Shown here piece by piece: positions 1 through 9,058 of a stretch of 64,000 bases of DNA. Positions within the stretch are counted from its first letter, which is position 1. Each line of letters begins with the position of its first letter. The notes beneath the pieces are model-generated. The model did no database searches, had not been told where the DNA came from, and was given only the letters and a program-made list of their open reading frames with translations. Location: NCBI GenBank assembly GCA_900546625.1, contig URDU01000012.1, forward strand, positions 6,618 to 70,617, read 5' to 3'. The position numbers and the translations under genes are program-made. Origin of the DNA: an uncultured Lachnobacterium sp. (lineage in GTDB: Bacteria > Bacillota > Clostridia > Lachnospirales > Lachnospiraceae).

Positions 1-862
1 AAAATAATGTCTCAAATCTGCTTTGCATATTAATCCCCGCAGTATTACGATTAAGATAATAAACAGGCTTATGATATAAAATAGAAAATATCATACCATG
101 ATAAGAATCTGTAATCACATATTTTGCACAACTAATTAAATATAAAAACTGAGATGGCCCGACATTGAACCATTCCGTTCCTTTTGTTAATTGTATAAGT
201 GAACATTTTTTACTTTTAGCAAAATCATTTAGTTTTTCATCTTCATTAGAATCTCCCAAACCATAATATAAAATATACTTATCTGGTAATGAATATTTAG
301 GAACAATTATGTAATTGCTCCAAAAATCAGAATCAAACATCAGTGTAGGATCAATCAGAGTTTCAATTGATACTGACACAAATTCTTTTAAAAGCTCTTT
401 AGACTGTTTTTCTCTAACTGAAATAGCATCAAATCCTCGCATATACCACCTATAAAGGATTTTTTTCTTTTGGGGAATATTATCTGTAGCCATACTGGGC
501 GCATAAGCAACTCTCTTTTTTGTAGATGCAAATTTCAAAAAAAAAGTCCAATTTACATCTGGTGAATATGGTGACCATACTTGATCACTTCCAACAACAA
601 AAAAATCAAATGCCCCTAGTCCTTTTGGAATTTTATATTTGCCTATACTATCATAATAAAAATCAATAAATTTATTATTAAAATATTCAAAACAAATATG
701 TCTTTCCTCTTTTTCTAATTTCATATAACGTCTTGGTACAACTTGTGGAATAGTATATACCTCAAATCCAAAAGTTTTAAGTAATTCCTGCACCGCTAAA
801 TTTTGTAATCGTTGTCCAAAATTATCTCCATATGTAAAAGTAAGAATTCCTATTTTCTTCAA
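1..862 (-). CDS. polysaccharide pyruvyl transferase family protein (C-terminus cut off)
   Basis: The minus frame opens with a TTG codon at 862 preceded by AAGGAAA and stays open for 287 codons to the window edge. The N-terminus reads KKIGILTFTYGDNFGQRLQN, the typical opening of the PS_pyruv_trans family, and near the edge it reads NTAGINMQSRFETL, which resembles that family's C-terminal RxxTLL-type segment, so little is missing. Members move pyruvate ketals onto surface sugars or act as related glycan-modifying enzymes. It lies 223 bp downstream of the Wzy-like gene in the same direction, as the last visible gene of the polysaccharide operon. The 863-1085 gap is AT-rich and shows no feature I can name. 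The family call is good; the substrate cannot be told. Confidence 0.75.
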   Translation of the reverse strand, partial: MKKIGILTFTYGDNFGQRLQNLAVQELLKTFGFEVYTIPQVVPRRYMKLEKEERHICFEYFNNKFIDFYYDSIGKYKIPKGLGAFDFFVVGSDQVWSPYSPDVNWTFFLKFASTKKRVAYAPSMATDNIPQKKKILYRWYMRGFDAISVREKQSKELLKEFVSVSIETLIDPTLMFDSDFWSNYIIVPKYSLPDKYILYYGLGDSNEDEKLNDFAKSKKCSLIQLTKGTEWFNVGPSQFLYLISCAKYVITDSYHGMIFSILYHKPVYYLNRNTAGINMQSRFETLF

Positions 863-1085
863 ATCAATTTCCTTTCACTCTTATATTATGCTCAAAAGAT
901 ATTTTATTTATAAATAATCATATTACCAGTAGCTTTGCATTCTCATAATCTAACTGTACCTCGAAATCTTCTAAATACGAGCTTTACATAGTAAATCGAT
1001 ACTTTCTCTGTATAGAGTGTGTCTCGAAGGTATACATTAAATTACACGCATCCTTGATATCTTTTACCACTTTAATCATTGTATT

Positions 1086-2405
1086 TTACAAATCATTAAT
1101 TTTCTTTTTACTCATTTCCCTATTTGTTACCCCCAGAACAATACCACAAAAAATAACAATAATACTTACAGTATTAATGCTAATTAATTGGGTATAAAAG
1201 AACAATAATAATAAAACAACATATAATAAAACATATCCCAATCTGGATTTACTCGTTTTTCCGCTATATATAATTTTAATATAGTAGTTCATCCATACAA
1301 TAAATACTACTACAGTAAAAAGTAATCCCCCCAAACATAAAAAAGCTCCTAAATCGGCTTGTCCAAAATGTCTAAAACCTAATACATCATCTGTATGCCA
1401 TGGAAATGCTCCCATTCCATATCCCAATTTTAACGCATTATATTTATCGAATGCATATATTACCATATATAGTCTATCCGCACTACCATACCCCAAAATA
1501 CTATTTGATGTTGTCGCTTCAATTAAAAGTTCAACAGCATATATAAAATTCATATATATCTCATCACGAATAATAGGCACTGTTAAATATAAAAATATCC
1601 CCATTATTGTCCCTACAAAAATTATCATAACAAGATTAAAATTTTTTCTTTCTATTTTCTTTTTCATAAAATTTAATCGTTCTGTCAAATACAAATAGAA
1701 TAGCAATGCCAATGGCAACTCTATGTATACCATTTTATTGTCATTAAATGAAGAAATAACAATTACAAATGCAATTAATATAATAGAATATATGCGATAT
1801 ACATAATTCCTTATATAATTTGAATTACAAAAATCACTATAATACAAATTGAGAATAATTATAAAAATTGAAAATAGTCCAAATTGAGGTGTTGCCGAGT
1901 ATCCCATCAAACCACATATTAAATCCTCGTGCATAGGATTTATCCATGTAGATATACCTGACATAAATCCTTCCACTTGGATTTGAATGCATGAAACAAT
2001 CATATTAAAAATAAAATATAAATTTATAATCCAAATAGAACTGTTTAAAATTTGTAATACAAAGTAATAACGATAATTAATAATATACGAAACATATACT
2101 AATGGAATTATTGCATACAAAATCGATAAAAAATTTGAAATGAAAATATCTCTATGGTATTCATGGCCTAATTTTGCACTAAAATATCCAATAACAAAAA
2201 TAATCAAAATCCATCCCATGCTTTTTAAAATCGAAATTTTTATTTTACCAACTAATAATATTTCTACAACCAAACGAACCAATATTAAAAAACAAATAAC
2301 TTTTATGCCTATATTTGATAAATTCAAATAATTCAAAACTGCAACTTGTATAAAAAGAAGGGAAAAAATAATTTTATCAAAAAAATCAAATAATATAGTT
2401 TTCAT
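1086..2405 (-). CDS. Wzy-like polysaccharide polymerase / O-antigen-ligase-type membrane protein
   Basis: A 439-residue protein built almost entirely of hydrophobic segments, roughly 10-12 predicted membrane helices, with a larger extracytoplasmic loop around residues 285-345 (TSNSILGYGSADRLY, then GYGMGAFPWHTDDVLG). Multi-helix proteins with one large loop in this genomic position are usually the repeat-unit polymerase (Wzy). Sequence conservation in that family is very low, so the call rests on topology and context. Its ATG overlaps the stop of the upstream glycosyltransferase by 4 bp (ATGA), indicating translational coupling. The gene is extremely AT-rich, as are its operon neighbours. Confidence 0.6.
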   Translation of the reverse strand: MKTILFDFFDKIIFSLLFIQVAVLNYLNLSNIGIKVICFLILVRLVVEILLVGKIKISILKSMGWILIIFVIGYFSAKLGHEYHRDIFISNFLSILYAIIPLVYVSYIINYRYYFVLQILNSSIWIINLYFIFNMIVSCIQIQVEGFMSGISTWINPMHEDLICGLMGYSATPQFGLFSIFIIILNLYYSDFCNSNYIRNYVYRIYSIILIAFVIVISSFNDNKMVYIELPLALLFYLYLTERLNFMKKKIERKNFNLVMIIFVGTIMGIFLYLTVPIIRDEIYMNFIYAVELLIEATTSNSILGYGSADRLYMVIYAFDKYNALKLGYGMGAFPWHTDDVLGFRHFGQADLGAFLCLGGLLFTVVVFIVWMNYYIKIIYSGKTSKSRLGYVLLYVVLLLLFFYTQLISINTVSIIVIFCGIVLGVTNREMSKKKINDL

Positions 2406-3694
2406 CTCAATCTCTCCTTTATTTTTTTATAAATGTTGCAACTCATGTGTATACATGAAAGTATTCTAAATTTATGTGCATTATGAATCTCATGGTAAAT
2501 CTCATGATTATTAACATAACTTTTAGGTGAAATTAGTAAACTTATATCTTCATTGATTTCATAATTTGAATAATAATGATCTGTACAACATTCCAATTTT
2601 TTTATGAATTCTTTTGGTCTTTTCATTAAATATATTAGTTCATCTATATTCTCAAATACCAACCCGCTGTTTTCTTTAATTACACTTTCTGCAATGTTTC
2701 CCGATTGATTATATGTAATAACTTGTGCACCAACGCTTCTCATTTCATAGTAAGTATAACTATATGTTTCTTGACATTTAGACCATAAAAAAGCAATATC
2801 AATTTTATATTTTTTTGCTGCAAGAGACATCGCCTTATTCCCCTGAATTGATGCATCAACATAAACTGAAGTAACAGCTTCTCTTTTCACCTTTGATGCT
2901 CCTAAATAATAAAATTCATAATTAGAACTATTTTTAAAAGATTCATACAACTTTTCCCATTCACTAATTCCTTTGTGTTCAAATTCTCCGCCAACATATG
3001 CAATTCTCAATGGAAATTTAAGTTTATTTTTTTTGCATTTAGTATCAAATTTCAAATGTCCTCTAATATGAATACGATCATTCCAATTTGGATAAGCAAT
3101 TAAAATATTATTTTTCACATTAAGTGAGGGGGCGATAACTCCCCAAATCATATCATCTATTTCTTCATAAAAGAATTTGATCTTTTTTTGACTTATGGCT
3201 GCTAATGATTTATAACAACAGTCATCACATACCTTAAAATTTCCTTCAAAATTCTTACAACAAATGCTTCTATTCTTCAATAATATTGGCGATTCAGGGC
3301 ATATTGAAGTATAATCATGAATCCAAATCAAAATAGGAAGCGAAATGCTCTGCAAATAATCTTTCAAATAATCGTAATCATGATTTAATACATTATGTAT
3401 ATGAACTCCTATAAAATTTACTTTATATTTTTTTTGTACCATATTCATAACGTTTGGTATGTCTTTATATAAATATATACCCAGAAATTTTTTATCATAG
3501 TTGATTCCAACTTTTCCATTCATGTTACTTAAATGCTGCAAACGGCTATTTTCTTCAAATGAAAAAATCTGAAAATAATGTATTTCATTTTTTTTAAGCA
3601 CACAAGCAATCTCTCTCATACATTTTTCAGTTCCAGCATTTCTATATAAATAATCCGAATGCGAAATTGCTATAATACATTTACTATTCTTCAT
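2402..3694 (-). CDS. glycosyltransferase (GT4-like, GT-B fold)
   Basis: The 430-residue protein starts with a GT-B-like N-terminus (CIIAISHSDYLYRNAGTEKC) that carries a glycine/glutamate pattern used by donor-site loops. It has an HxH motif near residue 97 and a Cys-rich stretch at about 130-165 that follows IHDYTSICPES, a pattern seen in GT4 enzymes of polysaccharide clusters. The C-terminal half contains YYEMRSVGAQVITY, corresponding to the donor-binding EX7E-type region. It overlaps both neighbours by 4 bp, so it is translated as part of the operon. It presumably adds one sugar of the repeat unit at the inner face of the membrane; donor and linkage cannot be deduced. Confidence 0.7.
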   Translation of the reverse strand: MKNSKCIIAISHSDYLYRNAGTEKCMREIACVLKKNEIHYFQIFSFEENSRLQHLSNMNGKVGINYDKKFLGIYLYKDIPNVMNMVQKKYKVNFIGVHIHNVLNHDYDYLKDYLQSISLPILIWIHDYTSICPESPILLKNRSICCKNFEGNFKVCDDCCYKSLAAISQKKIKFFYEEIDDMIWGVIAPSLNVKNNILIAYPNWNDRIHIRGHLKFDTKCKKNKLKFPLRIAYVGGEFEHKGISEWEKLYESFKNSSNYEFYYLGASKVKREAVTSVYVDASIQGNKAMSLAAKKYKIDIAFLWSKCQETYSYTYYEMRSVGAQVITYNQSGNIAESVIKENSGLVFENIDELIYLMKRPKEFIKKLECCTDHYYSNYEINEDISLLISPKSYVNNHEIYHEIHNAHKFRILSCIHMSCNIYKKIKERLR

Positions 3695-4707
3695 ACTTGA
3701 TTACCTTCTAAATAACTTTGCAACATTGAAAGCAGCCTAACCGGTGAGTACCTACCATCATAATCATAATTTACTATATCTATTTTTCCTTGCAATAAAG
3801 TCTGAATTTCTTCCGTATTCTCAAAATAATACATATGATTTTTTTTGTAGTATGGTGTTTTTTTAACACTAGGATTATTTGTAAGTAATGCTTTATTATA
3901 TTGTAATGCCTCGAAATAACGCAATGAAAGTCCACTCTGCTCTGGTATTCTAATATCAACAATTCCATATGATTTTGATAATTCTTCTACTACCTTGTCA
4001 TATGGAATATATTTATTATAAATAATTCCATCGTCTTTGATCATTTCATTCTCTTCAACATCTGTAATTCTAAACAAGCATTTATAACCACTCTTCTTAA
4101 GTGCAAAAAATGTGTCCATAATATAATCATATCTATTTTTCTTCTTACCCACAAAATAAAAATCGTATTCTTTTTTTGCTTTTGAAGGAATCAATCCCGA
4201 ATATAAAGACGGAAAATAATGCAGTTTATATTTACTTGCATCATGATTATCAAACGTAAATATTTTATCCATATTCAAAGAATTAATAATTTTTTTAACA
4301 GTATTACTATTTGCATTAAAATCGTGTTCACAAGAATTCAATAATATTAAACAATATGTTAAATTGTATTTTATCTTCAATCTTTTCCAAAAAATAAAAT
4401 CGGTTTGTACACGCATTACATCTGAAAAAACAATAATATTTTTAAAATCGGTATCAAATTCAACGTCATTTATTGTATAATATTTGCGCCATAGTTTCTT
4501 ACCTGGAATATGCCAGAATAGATTTAATTTGAAACTATATTGCTTTTGTTCAACAGCGTCGAACATTTTTTTTAGTGGAAATTTTTCATATATTGGTGTA
4601 TCTAAAAATATAACATTTTCTTTTTCAACTGCATCTTTCCACATATATTTTATATAGTCGTTTCCTGTTCCGATAATATAAAATCTATATTTATTATATT
4701 TTTTCAC
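3691..4707 (-). CDS. putative glycosyltransferase of the polysaccharide cluster
   Basis: The 338-residue protein starts at a GTG (4705-4707) preceded by AGGTGAT. I do not recognise a precise family. The C-terminal part (DYDFYFVGKKKNRYDYIM, then a stretch with EQSGLSLRYFEALQYNKALL) has the look of the donor-binding half of GT-B enzymes and of lipopolysaccharide core transferase-like proteins annotated in capsule loci. Its operon position, between a Caps_synth-type transferase and a GT4-like transferase with 4-bp overlap downstream, supports a role in repeat-unit assembly. It could instead be a non-catalytic accessory protein. Confidence 0.5.
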   Translation of the reverse strand: MKKYNKYRFYIIGTGNDYIKYMWKDAVEKENVIFLDTPIYEKFPLKKMFDAVEQKQYSFKLNLFWHIPGKKLWRKYYTINDVEFDTDFKNIIVFSDVMRVQTDFIFWKRLKIKYNLTYCLILLNSCEHDFNANSNTVKKIINSLNMDKIFTFDNHDASKYKLHYFPSLYSGLIPSKAKKEYDFYFVGKKKNRYDYIMDTFFALKKSGYKCLFRITDVEENEMIKDDGIIYNKYIPYDKVVEELSKSYGIVDIRIPEQSGLSLRYFEALQYNKALLTNNPSVKKTPYYKKNHMYYFENTEEIQTLLQGKIDIVNYDYDGRYSPVRLLSMLQSYLEGNQV

Positions 4708-4729
4708 TAAAAATCACCTGATTTCTTAA

Positions 4730-5647
4730 TTAATTCCGACAATCATAAAATCGAATATTATATATTAAATTGTTACATAAATCATTTTCTATTTTATATG
4801 TCAATTTATGTATTGAACTTATTTTACAAATAATATCAAAAAATATCTCATTAATATTTTTTATATTTTTTTGCATTAATAATGGAATATTTGCTGGGAT
4901 AAATACCATTTTTTTAATGTCTTGTGGATATTTTTCACTTGCCATTTTCATAAAAATAAACATAATAAAATAATCCCTAATTTTGTTTTCTTTTCTCCAA
5001 TATTCATTCATTAAATCTAGTGTAACTTGTAATATTCTATTATGGGCATTTGCCTTAATAAACCAGCTTTCACCAATTTTTGTAACATCGTAATCATTTG
5101 ATTGATACATAAAAAAATCTGCGTTTTTTATATAATCTGGAAGTTTCCCTGTCATTAGTACTGTGGCATCAACCCAAATTCCACCAAACTGTGTCAAAAC
5201 ACTCAATCTAACAAAATCTGAAAATAATGTGTTACTAATAATCCCTTTTTTCCACTTATTTATTATATAATCAGGGAGCTTAACATATTCGAACAAATTA
5301 TTCTGATCAATAACATGAATTTTTCTATCTGGCATCCATTTTTTTATTGATTGATAACATACTTTCACAATATCCGGAGCATTATCTATCCCCTGCAACC
5401 AACAAATCCATACATTATCTGTTTCTATTCCACTATCCTTTTCATTATAACAGCATGAATTTAAAAACCTTGAATAATGCTTTTTTAAATATCTATATAC
5501 TCTATTCCTGACTTCTAAATCTTGTAATTCATGATTTGAATATCCAAATTTTTCAAATAAAGCACATGGCATTTTATATCTAAGATTTCCATATTTCAAT
5601 GCACGATTTAATGCACCTTTAAATCCTCCATCTAATTCATTAAGCAT
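4730..5647 (-). CDS. capsular polysaccharide synthesis glycosyltransferase (Caps_synth / GT32-like)
   Basis: About 305 residues. The key stretch is around 150-165, LTQFGGIWVDATVLMTG, the Gly-Gly-x-Trp/Tyr-x-Asp signature of DXD-type transferases (Caps_synth, Gly_transf_sug). It follows VWICWLQGIDNAPDIVK, which is also typical of the family. The reading frame is open to a GTG at 5656, but ATG 5647 is better placed behind AGGTGG with a 5-base spacer and avoids overlap with the acetyltransferase end at 5657. It most likely adds a sugar from a nucleotide donor during repeat-unit synthesis. Confidence 0.75.
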   Translation of the reverse strand: MLNELDGGFKGALNRALKYGNLRYKMPCALFEKFGYSNHELQDLEVRNRVYRYLKKHYSRFLNSCCYNEKDSGIETDNVWICWLQGIDNAPDIVKVCYQSIKKWMPDRKIHVIDQNNLFEYVKLPDYIINKWKKGIISNTLFSDFVRLSVLTQFGGIWVDATVLMTGKLPDYIKNADFFMYQSNDYDVTKIGESWFIKANAHNRILQVTLDLMNEYWRKENKIRDYFIMFIFMKMASEKYPQDIKKMVFIPANIPLLMQKNIKNINEIFFDIICKISSIHKLTYKIENDLCNNLIYNIRFYDCRN

Positions 5648-5656
5648 CTCTACCAC

Positions 5657-6062
5657 CTATTTTATAATGTGTGCAGGATTACCCACAACTGTTGCACCTG
5701 CCGGCACAGATTTTGTAACTACAGTTCCCGCTCCTATCACAGCATTTTCACCTACTTGAATATTCCCCAGTATTATCGCATATGCACCTATTTTCACTCC
5801 CCCCCCCGATATGTGGAATGCCTTTATCGTTTGCACCTATTGTTACATGATGCTGAATTAAAACATTTTTTCCTACAACAGCATTTTCATTAATAACAGT
5901 ACCTAATCCATTGTGGGCAAAATTTACACTCGAAGAAAGGCAATTATTGGGATGAATATCACAATAAAAGTAATGTTTGCAAAACCAATATATAAACTTC
6001 TTGCATAATTTTGATTTACTTTTACAACCAAATTTTATAACCTTATTTATATCTAAATCCAT
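5657..6062 (-). pseudogene. hexapeptide serine-acetyltransferase-like enzyme, frameshifted in a run of nine G
   Basis: The frame starts at ATG 6062 behind AAGGTGATAAAA and encodes an acyltransferase with hexapeptide repeats (HPNNCLSSSVNFAHNGLGT, then [18 protein letters not shown]). As sequenced it ends after about 105 residues at 5748. The break is in a run of nine C on the plus strand (5799-5807, nine G in the gene). With eight G the frame continues ...[20 protein letters not shown]... through perfect hexapeptide repeats to a normal ...[10 protein letters not shown] end and a TAG at 5657-5659, giving 135 residues. That points to slippage (phase variation), a sequencing error or a recent null. 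Members acetylate sugars or serine; in this operon sugar O-acetylation is likelier. Confidence 0.8.
5799..5807 (-). repeat. homopolymer G9 tract inside the acetyltransferase gene
   Basis: Nine consecutive C on the plus strand. The tract is striking in such AT-rich DNA. Eight (or eleven) bases would put the upstream and downstream coding parts in one frame; nine puts them out of frame. Tracts of this kind are typical slipped-strand contingency loci. Confidence 0.85.
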
Positions 6063-6072
6063 TTTTATCACC

Positions 6073-7131
6073 TTATAACTCTGAATAAATAGCACTCAAC
6101 TTTTGATGCATCACATCCATACTAAATTTCTGATCAATCAGATTTCTATTAGCTATTCCAGCACTTTTTATAGAATTCTCATCTTTACAGTACTTTAGTA
6201 GTGCATCAGCCAATGCCTTAATATCTCCTGGCTCAATAAGAATTCCATTTTCTTCTTTTACTACTTCTGGAATAGCTCCCACCATTGTACTTATAATTGC
6301 TTTACCACAAGCCATCCCCTCCAATATAGCCATTGGTAACCCCTCGTTATATGATGGTAAAACTAATACACTGGATTTTTTCAAAAGTTCTAATTTCCTC
6401 TTAAAATCTGCCCATCCTATGATTAAAATATTATGCTCTAGCTTATTATCTTTTACTAACTCTTCACATTTTTCAATTTCACCATCTCCAGCCAAATAAC
6501 ATAAAATATCAGGAATTTCAGATCGAACTAGATTAATTGCATTAATCAAATCATATGTGCCCTTTCTTTGCCCCAGTCTACCAAGTGCAACAAACGTATG
6601 CGGATGATCTTTATAATCCGAAATGGCTGGTTTTAGACGTTCTGTATCAATACCATTTTCAAGCACAATACAGTTGTTTAATCCAAATGTTTTATCAAAT
6701 TTATTCTTCCATTCATCAGACAATGCTATAACTTTATCGGCAGAATTAAGAATAGAACAGATTTTTTTCTTATTATTGCTCTTATTATAAAATTCCATGT
6801 ATTCCGCACCATGCACGTGCAGAATCACTTTTTTTCCCCATCTTTTTGCTGCATTCACATACCAGCCTTTTCTAAAAGTGCTGCCATATGACGCTGTGTG
6901 AATATGATAAATATCATAACTTCGTTTTGTTATATAAAAATGTAAAAATGACCATACTGAGTATGCCAAAACTGTTAATATATTTCCATCTATATAAGAT
7001 TCATAAATTTCTATATCATATTGCTCATTTAATATTTTATCTTTTGATATTTCTTCAATTACCGTTGCCATTCCCCCTTTCGATTTTGTAGGGCTTGGTC
7101 CAACAACCAATATTCTTTTCTTTTCTGTCAT
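6073..7131 (-). CDS. glycosyltransferase family 4
   Basis: The 352-residue GT-B enzyme starts at ATG 7131 behind AAGGATT. It has a Gly-rich N-terminal loop (VVGPSPTKSKGGMATVIEE), HIHTASYGSTFRKGW in the acceptor domain, VALGRLGQRKGTYDLI at the start of the donor domain, and the EX7E motif in SYNEGLPMAILEGMACGKAI (about residues 262-280). These are clear GT4 hallmarks for a retaining transferase using a nucleotide sugar. The next gene starts 10 bp downstream, so it is part of the operon. Confidence 0.88.
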   Translation of the reverse strand: MTEKKRILVVGPSPTKSKGGMATVIEEISKDKILNEQYDIEIYESYIDGNILTVLAYSVWSFLHFYITKRSYDIYHIHTASYGSTFRKGWYVNAAKRWGKKVILHVHGAEYMEFYNKSNNKKKICSILNSADKVIALSDEWKNKFDKTFGLNNCIVLENGIDTERLKPAISDYKDHPHTFVALGRLGQRKGTYDLINAINLVRSEIPDILCYLAGDGEIEKCEELVKDNKLEHNILIIGWADFKRKLELLKKSSVLVLPSYNEGLPMAILEGMACGKAIISTMVGAIPEVVKEENGILIEPGDIKALADALLKYCKDENSIKSAGIANRNLIDQKFSMDVMHQKLSAIYSEL

Positions 7132-7188
7132 TCTTAATCCTTTTTAAATCGATAATTTATACTTTATCTTGCTAATTTATAAATCAAC

Positions 7189-8088
7189 TTAAATACTTCT
7201 CTTTATATTTCCCCAATACGGAATCTCCAATTTTTGTCCAAACATTAAATCTGTTTCATATTTGATATCTGGATCAAACCCCGAATTCGGTGACAATGTT
7301 ATTTCACCAAAATATATCTTCCCATCGACGTTATACAAATCTATTCTTGCAAACACAAAATCTTTTGAGAGTTCTTTTGCAATATCTATCATTTCATCTA
7401 AATTCTTAGGCTTTTGTATATCAACATTTTTTATGTTTTCATCACCTTTGTTTAGTGGTTGAAACTGCCATTCCTGATTGAAAAAATAATATGATGCTCT
7501 GTGTGTATTTTTACTAAATCTGTCTTTACACACCAAAATCACATCTGGCACCCCATTAAAACAATATATCTTATAGTCCATCGGAACATTACCGTTATCA
7601 GAAATAAACTTTTCACACAAAATCATTGGCTTTATATTACGATACTGATACTCTCGTCCAATATAAAAAAAATTACTATTTAATGATTTTTCAATCTTTC
7701 TTTTGGCTTCGATATGATCTAGTTTTTCTTTATCGTTGCAAACCACTAACCCACCTGAATCATGATTACACTTCAGAACAAATTTTTCCGGCAACAACGA
7801 AAAATCTATATCGTCATATTTCTTCCAACTTCCTATCAATGGAATCAAATATTTCTCTCCAATTTTATCCTTCACATACTCTCGTACAAGCAATTTATCA
7901 GACACTATGGATTGCAGTGGAAATCTATAATTAAACTTTAACCACTGTAATTTTTCATTCAAAGTGATTGGATTATTCATATTGAGCTTTCTTCCAACCC
8001 GTAATCTATAATATAGTTTTATGTAACTTTTATCAGGTAAAAATCTTAGACTTTTTTTTGCAAAAGTCATTATTTTATCTCTGTTCAT
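7189..8088 (-). CDS. TupA-like ATP-grasp protein
   Basis: The 299-residue protein has the features of the TupA-like ATPgrasp family found in capsule and teichuronopeptide clusters: an N-terminal NNPITLNEKLQWLKFNYR segment, DKLLVREYVKDKIGEKYLIP, the ATP-binding segment FVLKCNHDSGG, and the metal-binding end DLYNVDGKIYFGEITLSPNSG. Family members are thought to attach amino acids or similar groups to polysaccharides through ATP-dependent carboxylate activation, though many are annotated loosely as glycosyltransferases. It lies 2 bp behind the PssE-like gene and has an AAGGAAA ribosome site. Confidence 0.82.
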   Translation of the reverse strand: MNRDKIMTFAKKSLRFLPDKSYIKLYYRLRVGRKLNMNNPITLNEKLQWLKFNYRFPLQSIVSDKLLVREYVKDKIGEKYLIPLIGSWKKYDDIDFSLLPEKFVLKCNHDSGGLVVCNDKEKLDHIEAKRKIEKSLNSNFFYIGREYQYRNIKPMILCEKFISDNGNVPMDYKIYCFNGVPDVILVCKDRFSKNTHRASYYFFNQEWQFQPLNKGDENIKNVDIQKPKNLDEMIDIAKELSKDFVFARIDLYNVDGKIYFGEITLSPNSGFDPDIKYETDLMFGQKLEIPYWGNIKRSI

Positions 8089-8090
8089 TT

Positions 8091-8582
8091 TTAAATTTCC
8101 TTTATAAATTCTTCTATACTATCTATAATATTTTTAGTATTTGATACATAGCTAGCATATTTTGTATTTCTAACCGTTTTTAATGCTATTTCCAAATCTT
8201 CCGTTGCTTTACACGAATATATCAGATTCAAATCATCAAACTGTTTAATTAACTGTAGTTGATGATCATCTACATGTTCTCCATATTTTGCCAGCCTCGG
8301 AACAGCAATAACCTTTTTTCCTAGTTTAACAGCTCCGATAATTGCACCTGTTCCACCATGAGTTATAACAATATCAGCATTTCCCATTTCCATACCAAAT
8401 TTATCTCTATCCAAAAAATTTTCATATTTATAATTCTTTGGAATGTAATCACTGTATCCAACCTGTGCAAAAACATTTTGTGATTTAATTATTTCTTTTT
8501 CGCACAATTCATCTACTGCTTTTAATAATCTATTAAACTGAAATTTTTGTGAGCCTAATGTGATAAATATTCTTTCACACAT
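8091..8582 (-). CDS. PssE/Alg13-like glycosyltransferase catalytic subunit
   Basis: The 163-residue protein corresponds to the C-terminal donor-binding half of a GT28-type enzyme: FITLGSQKFQFNRLL at the start and the signature ITHGGTGAIIGAVKLGKKVI (residues 86-105), followed by AVPR. Such short proteins work only in complex with an Alg14/PssD membrane partner, which is the next upstream gene; the two genes touch (TAAATG). The pair usually adds the second sugar, often galactose or glucuronate, to the lipid-linked first sugar. Confidence 0.88.
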   Translation of the reverse strand: MCERIFITLGSQKFQFNRLLKAVDELCEKEIIKSQNVFAQVGYSDYIPKNYKYENFLDRDKFGMEMGNADIVITHGGTGAIIGAVKLGKKVIAVPRLAKYGEHVDDHQLQLIKQFDDLNLIYSCKATEDLEIALKTVRNTKYASYVSNTKNIIDSIEEFIKEI

Positions 8583-9056
8583 TTAATATATTCCTCCCAA
8601 ATAAACAGCTTTAGGATAAAACTTTAACATTGACTCCCACTGTACGTAAAACCTATCAGCAAATTTATAAAGTAATTTTCCTGTTTCAGTTGGAGATGTA
8701 ACTTTTGCAAATGACTCAATATAAATAAGTTCTTTTCCCATTATTTTTGAAATCATACATATAGGAATCATTGCCAAAACACCTGTACATATGATTACAT
8801 CCGGTTTTTCTTTTCTATAAATTCCTATTGATTTCCATACATTTTGAATCATAGTCCAAATAAGATTTTTTTCTTTACGATTAACCTGATTCAAATAATA
8901 AATCTTCTCTCCTTTTGTCTCAGCACTATAATTTGTCTTTTCAGTAATTACAAAACTGTCGTATTTTTCCATAAGAGGTTTCAACATCAAAAGCTGTTCA
9001 TAATGACCGCCTGATGAAGCAGCGAAACATATTTTAATTTTTTTCTTATCATCCAT
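8583..9056 (-). CDS. PssD/Alg14-like membrane-anchor subunit of glycosyltransferase
   Basis: The 157-residue protein has the Alg14 N-terminus (CFAASSGGHYEQLLMLKPL), the VIICTGVLAMIPICMISK membrane-associated segment and the IYIESFAKVTSPTETGKL acceptor region. It binds the membrane and the acceptor lipid and recruits the PssE-like catalytic subunit encoded directly after it. Its start lies 2 bp downstream of the ugd stop, with AAACATGG context, so it is translated as part of the same message. Confidence 0.88.
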   Translation of the reverse strand: MDDKKKIKICFAASSGGHYEQLLMLKPLMEKYDSFVITEKTNYSAETKGEKIYYLNQVNRKEKNLIWTMIQNVWKSIGIYRKEKPDVIICTGVLAMIPICMISKIMGKELIYIESFAKVTSPTETGKLLYKFADRFYVQWESMLKFYPKAVYLGGIY

Positions 9057-9058
9057 GT

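Noticed and set aside
5669..5893. 74-codon plus-strand frame
   Set aside because: Shadow of the hexapeptide acetyltransferase; its apparent openness comes from the repeat pattern of that gene.
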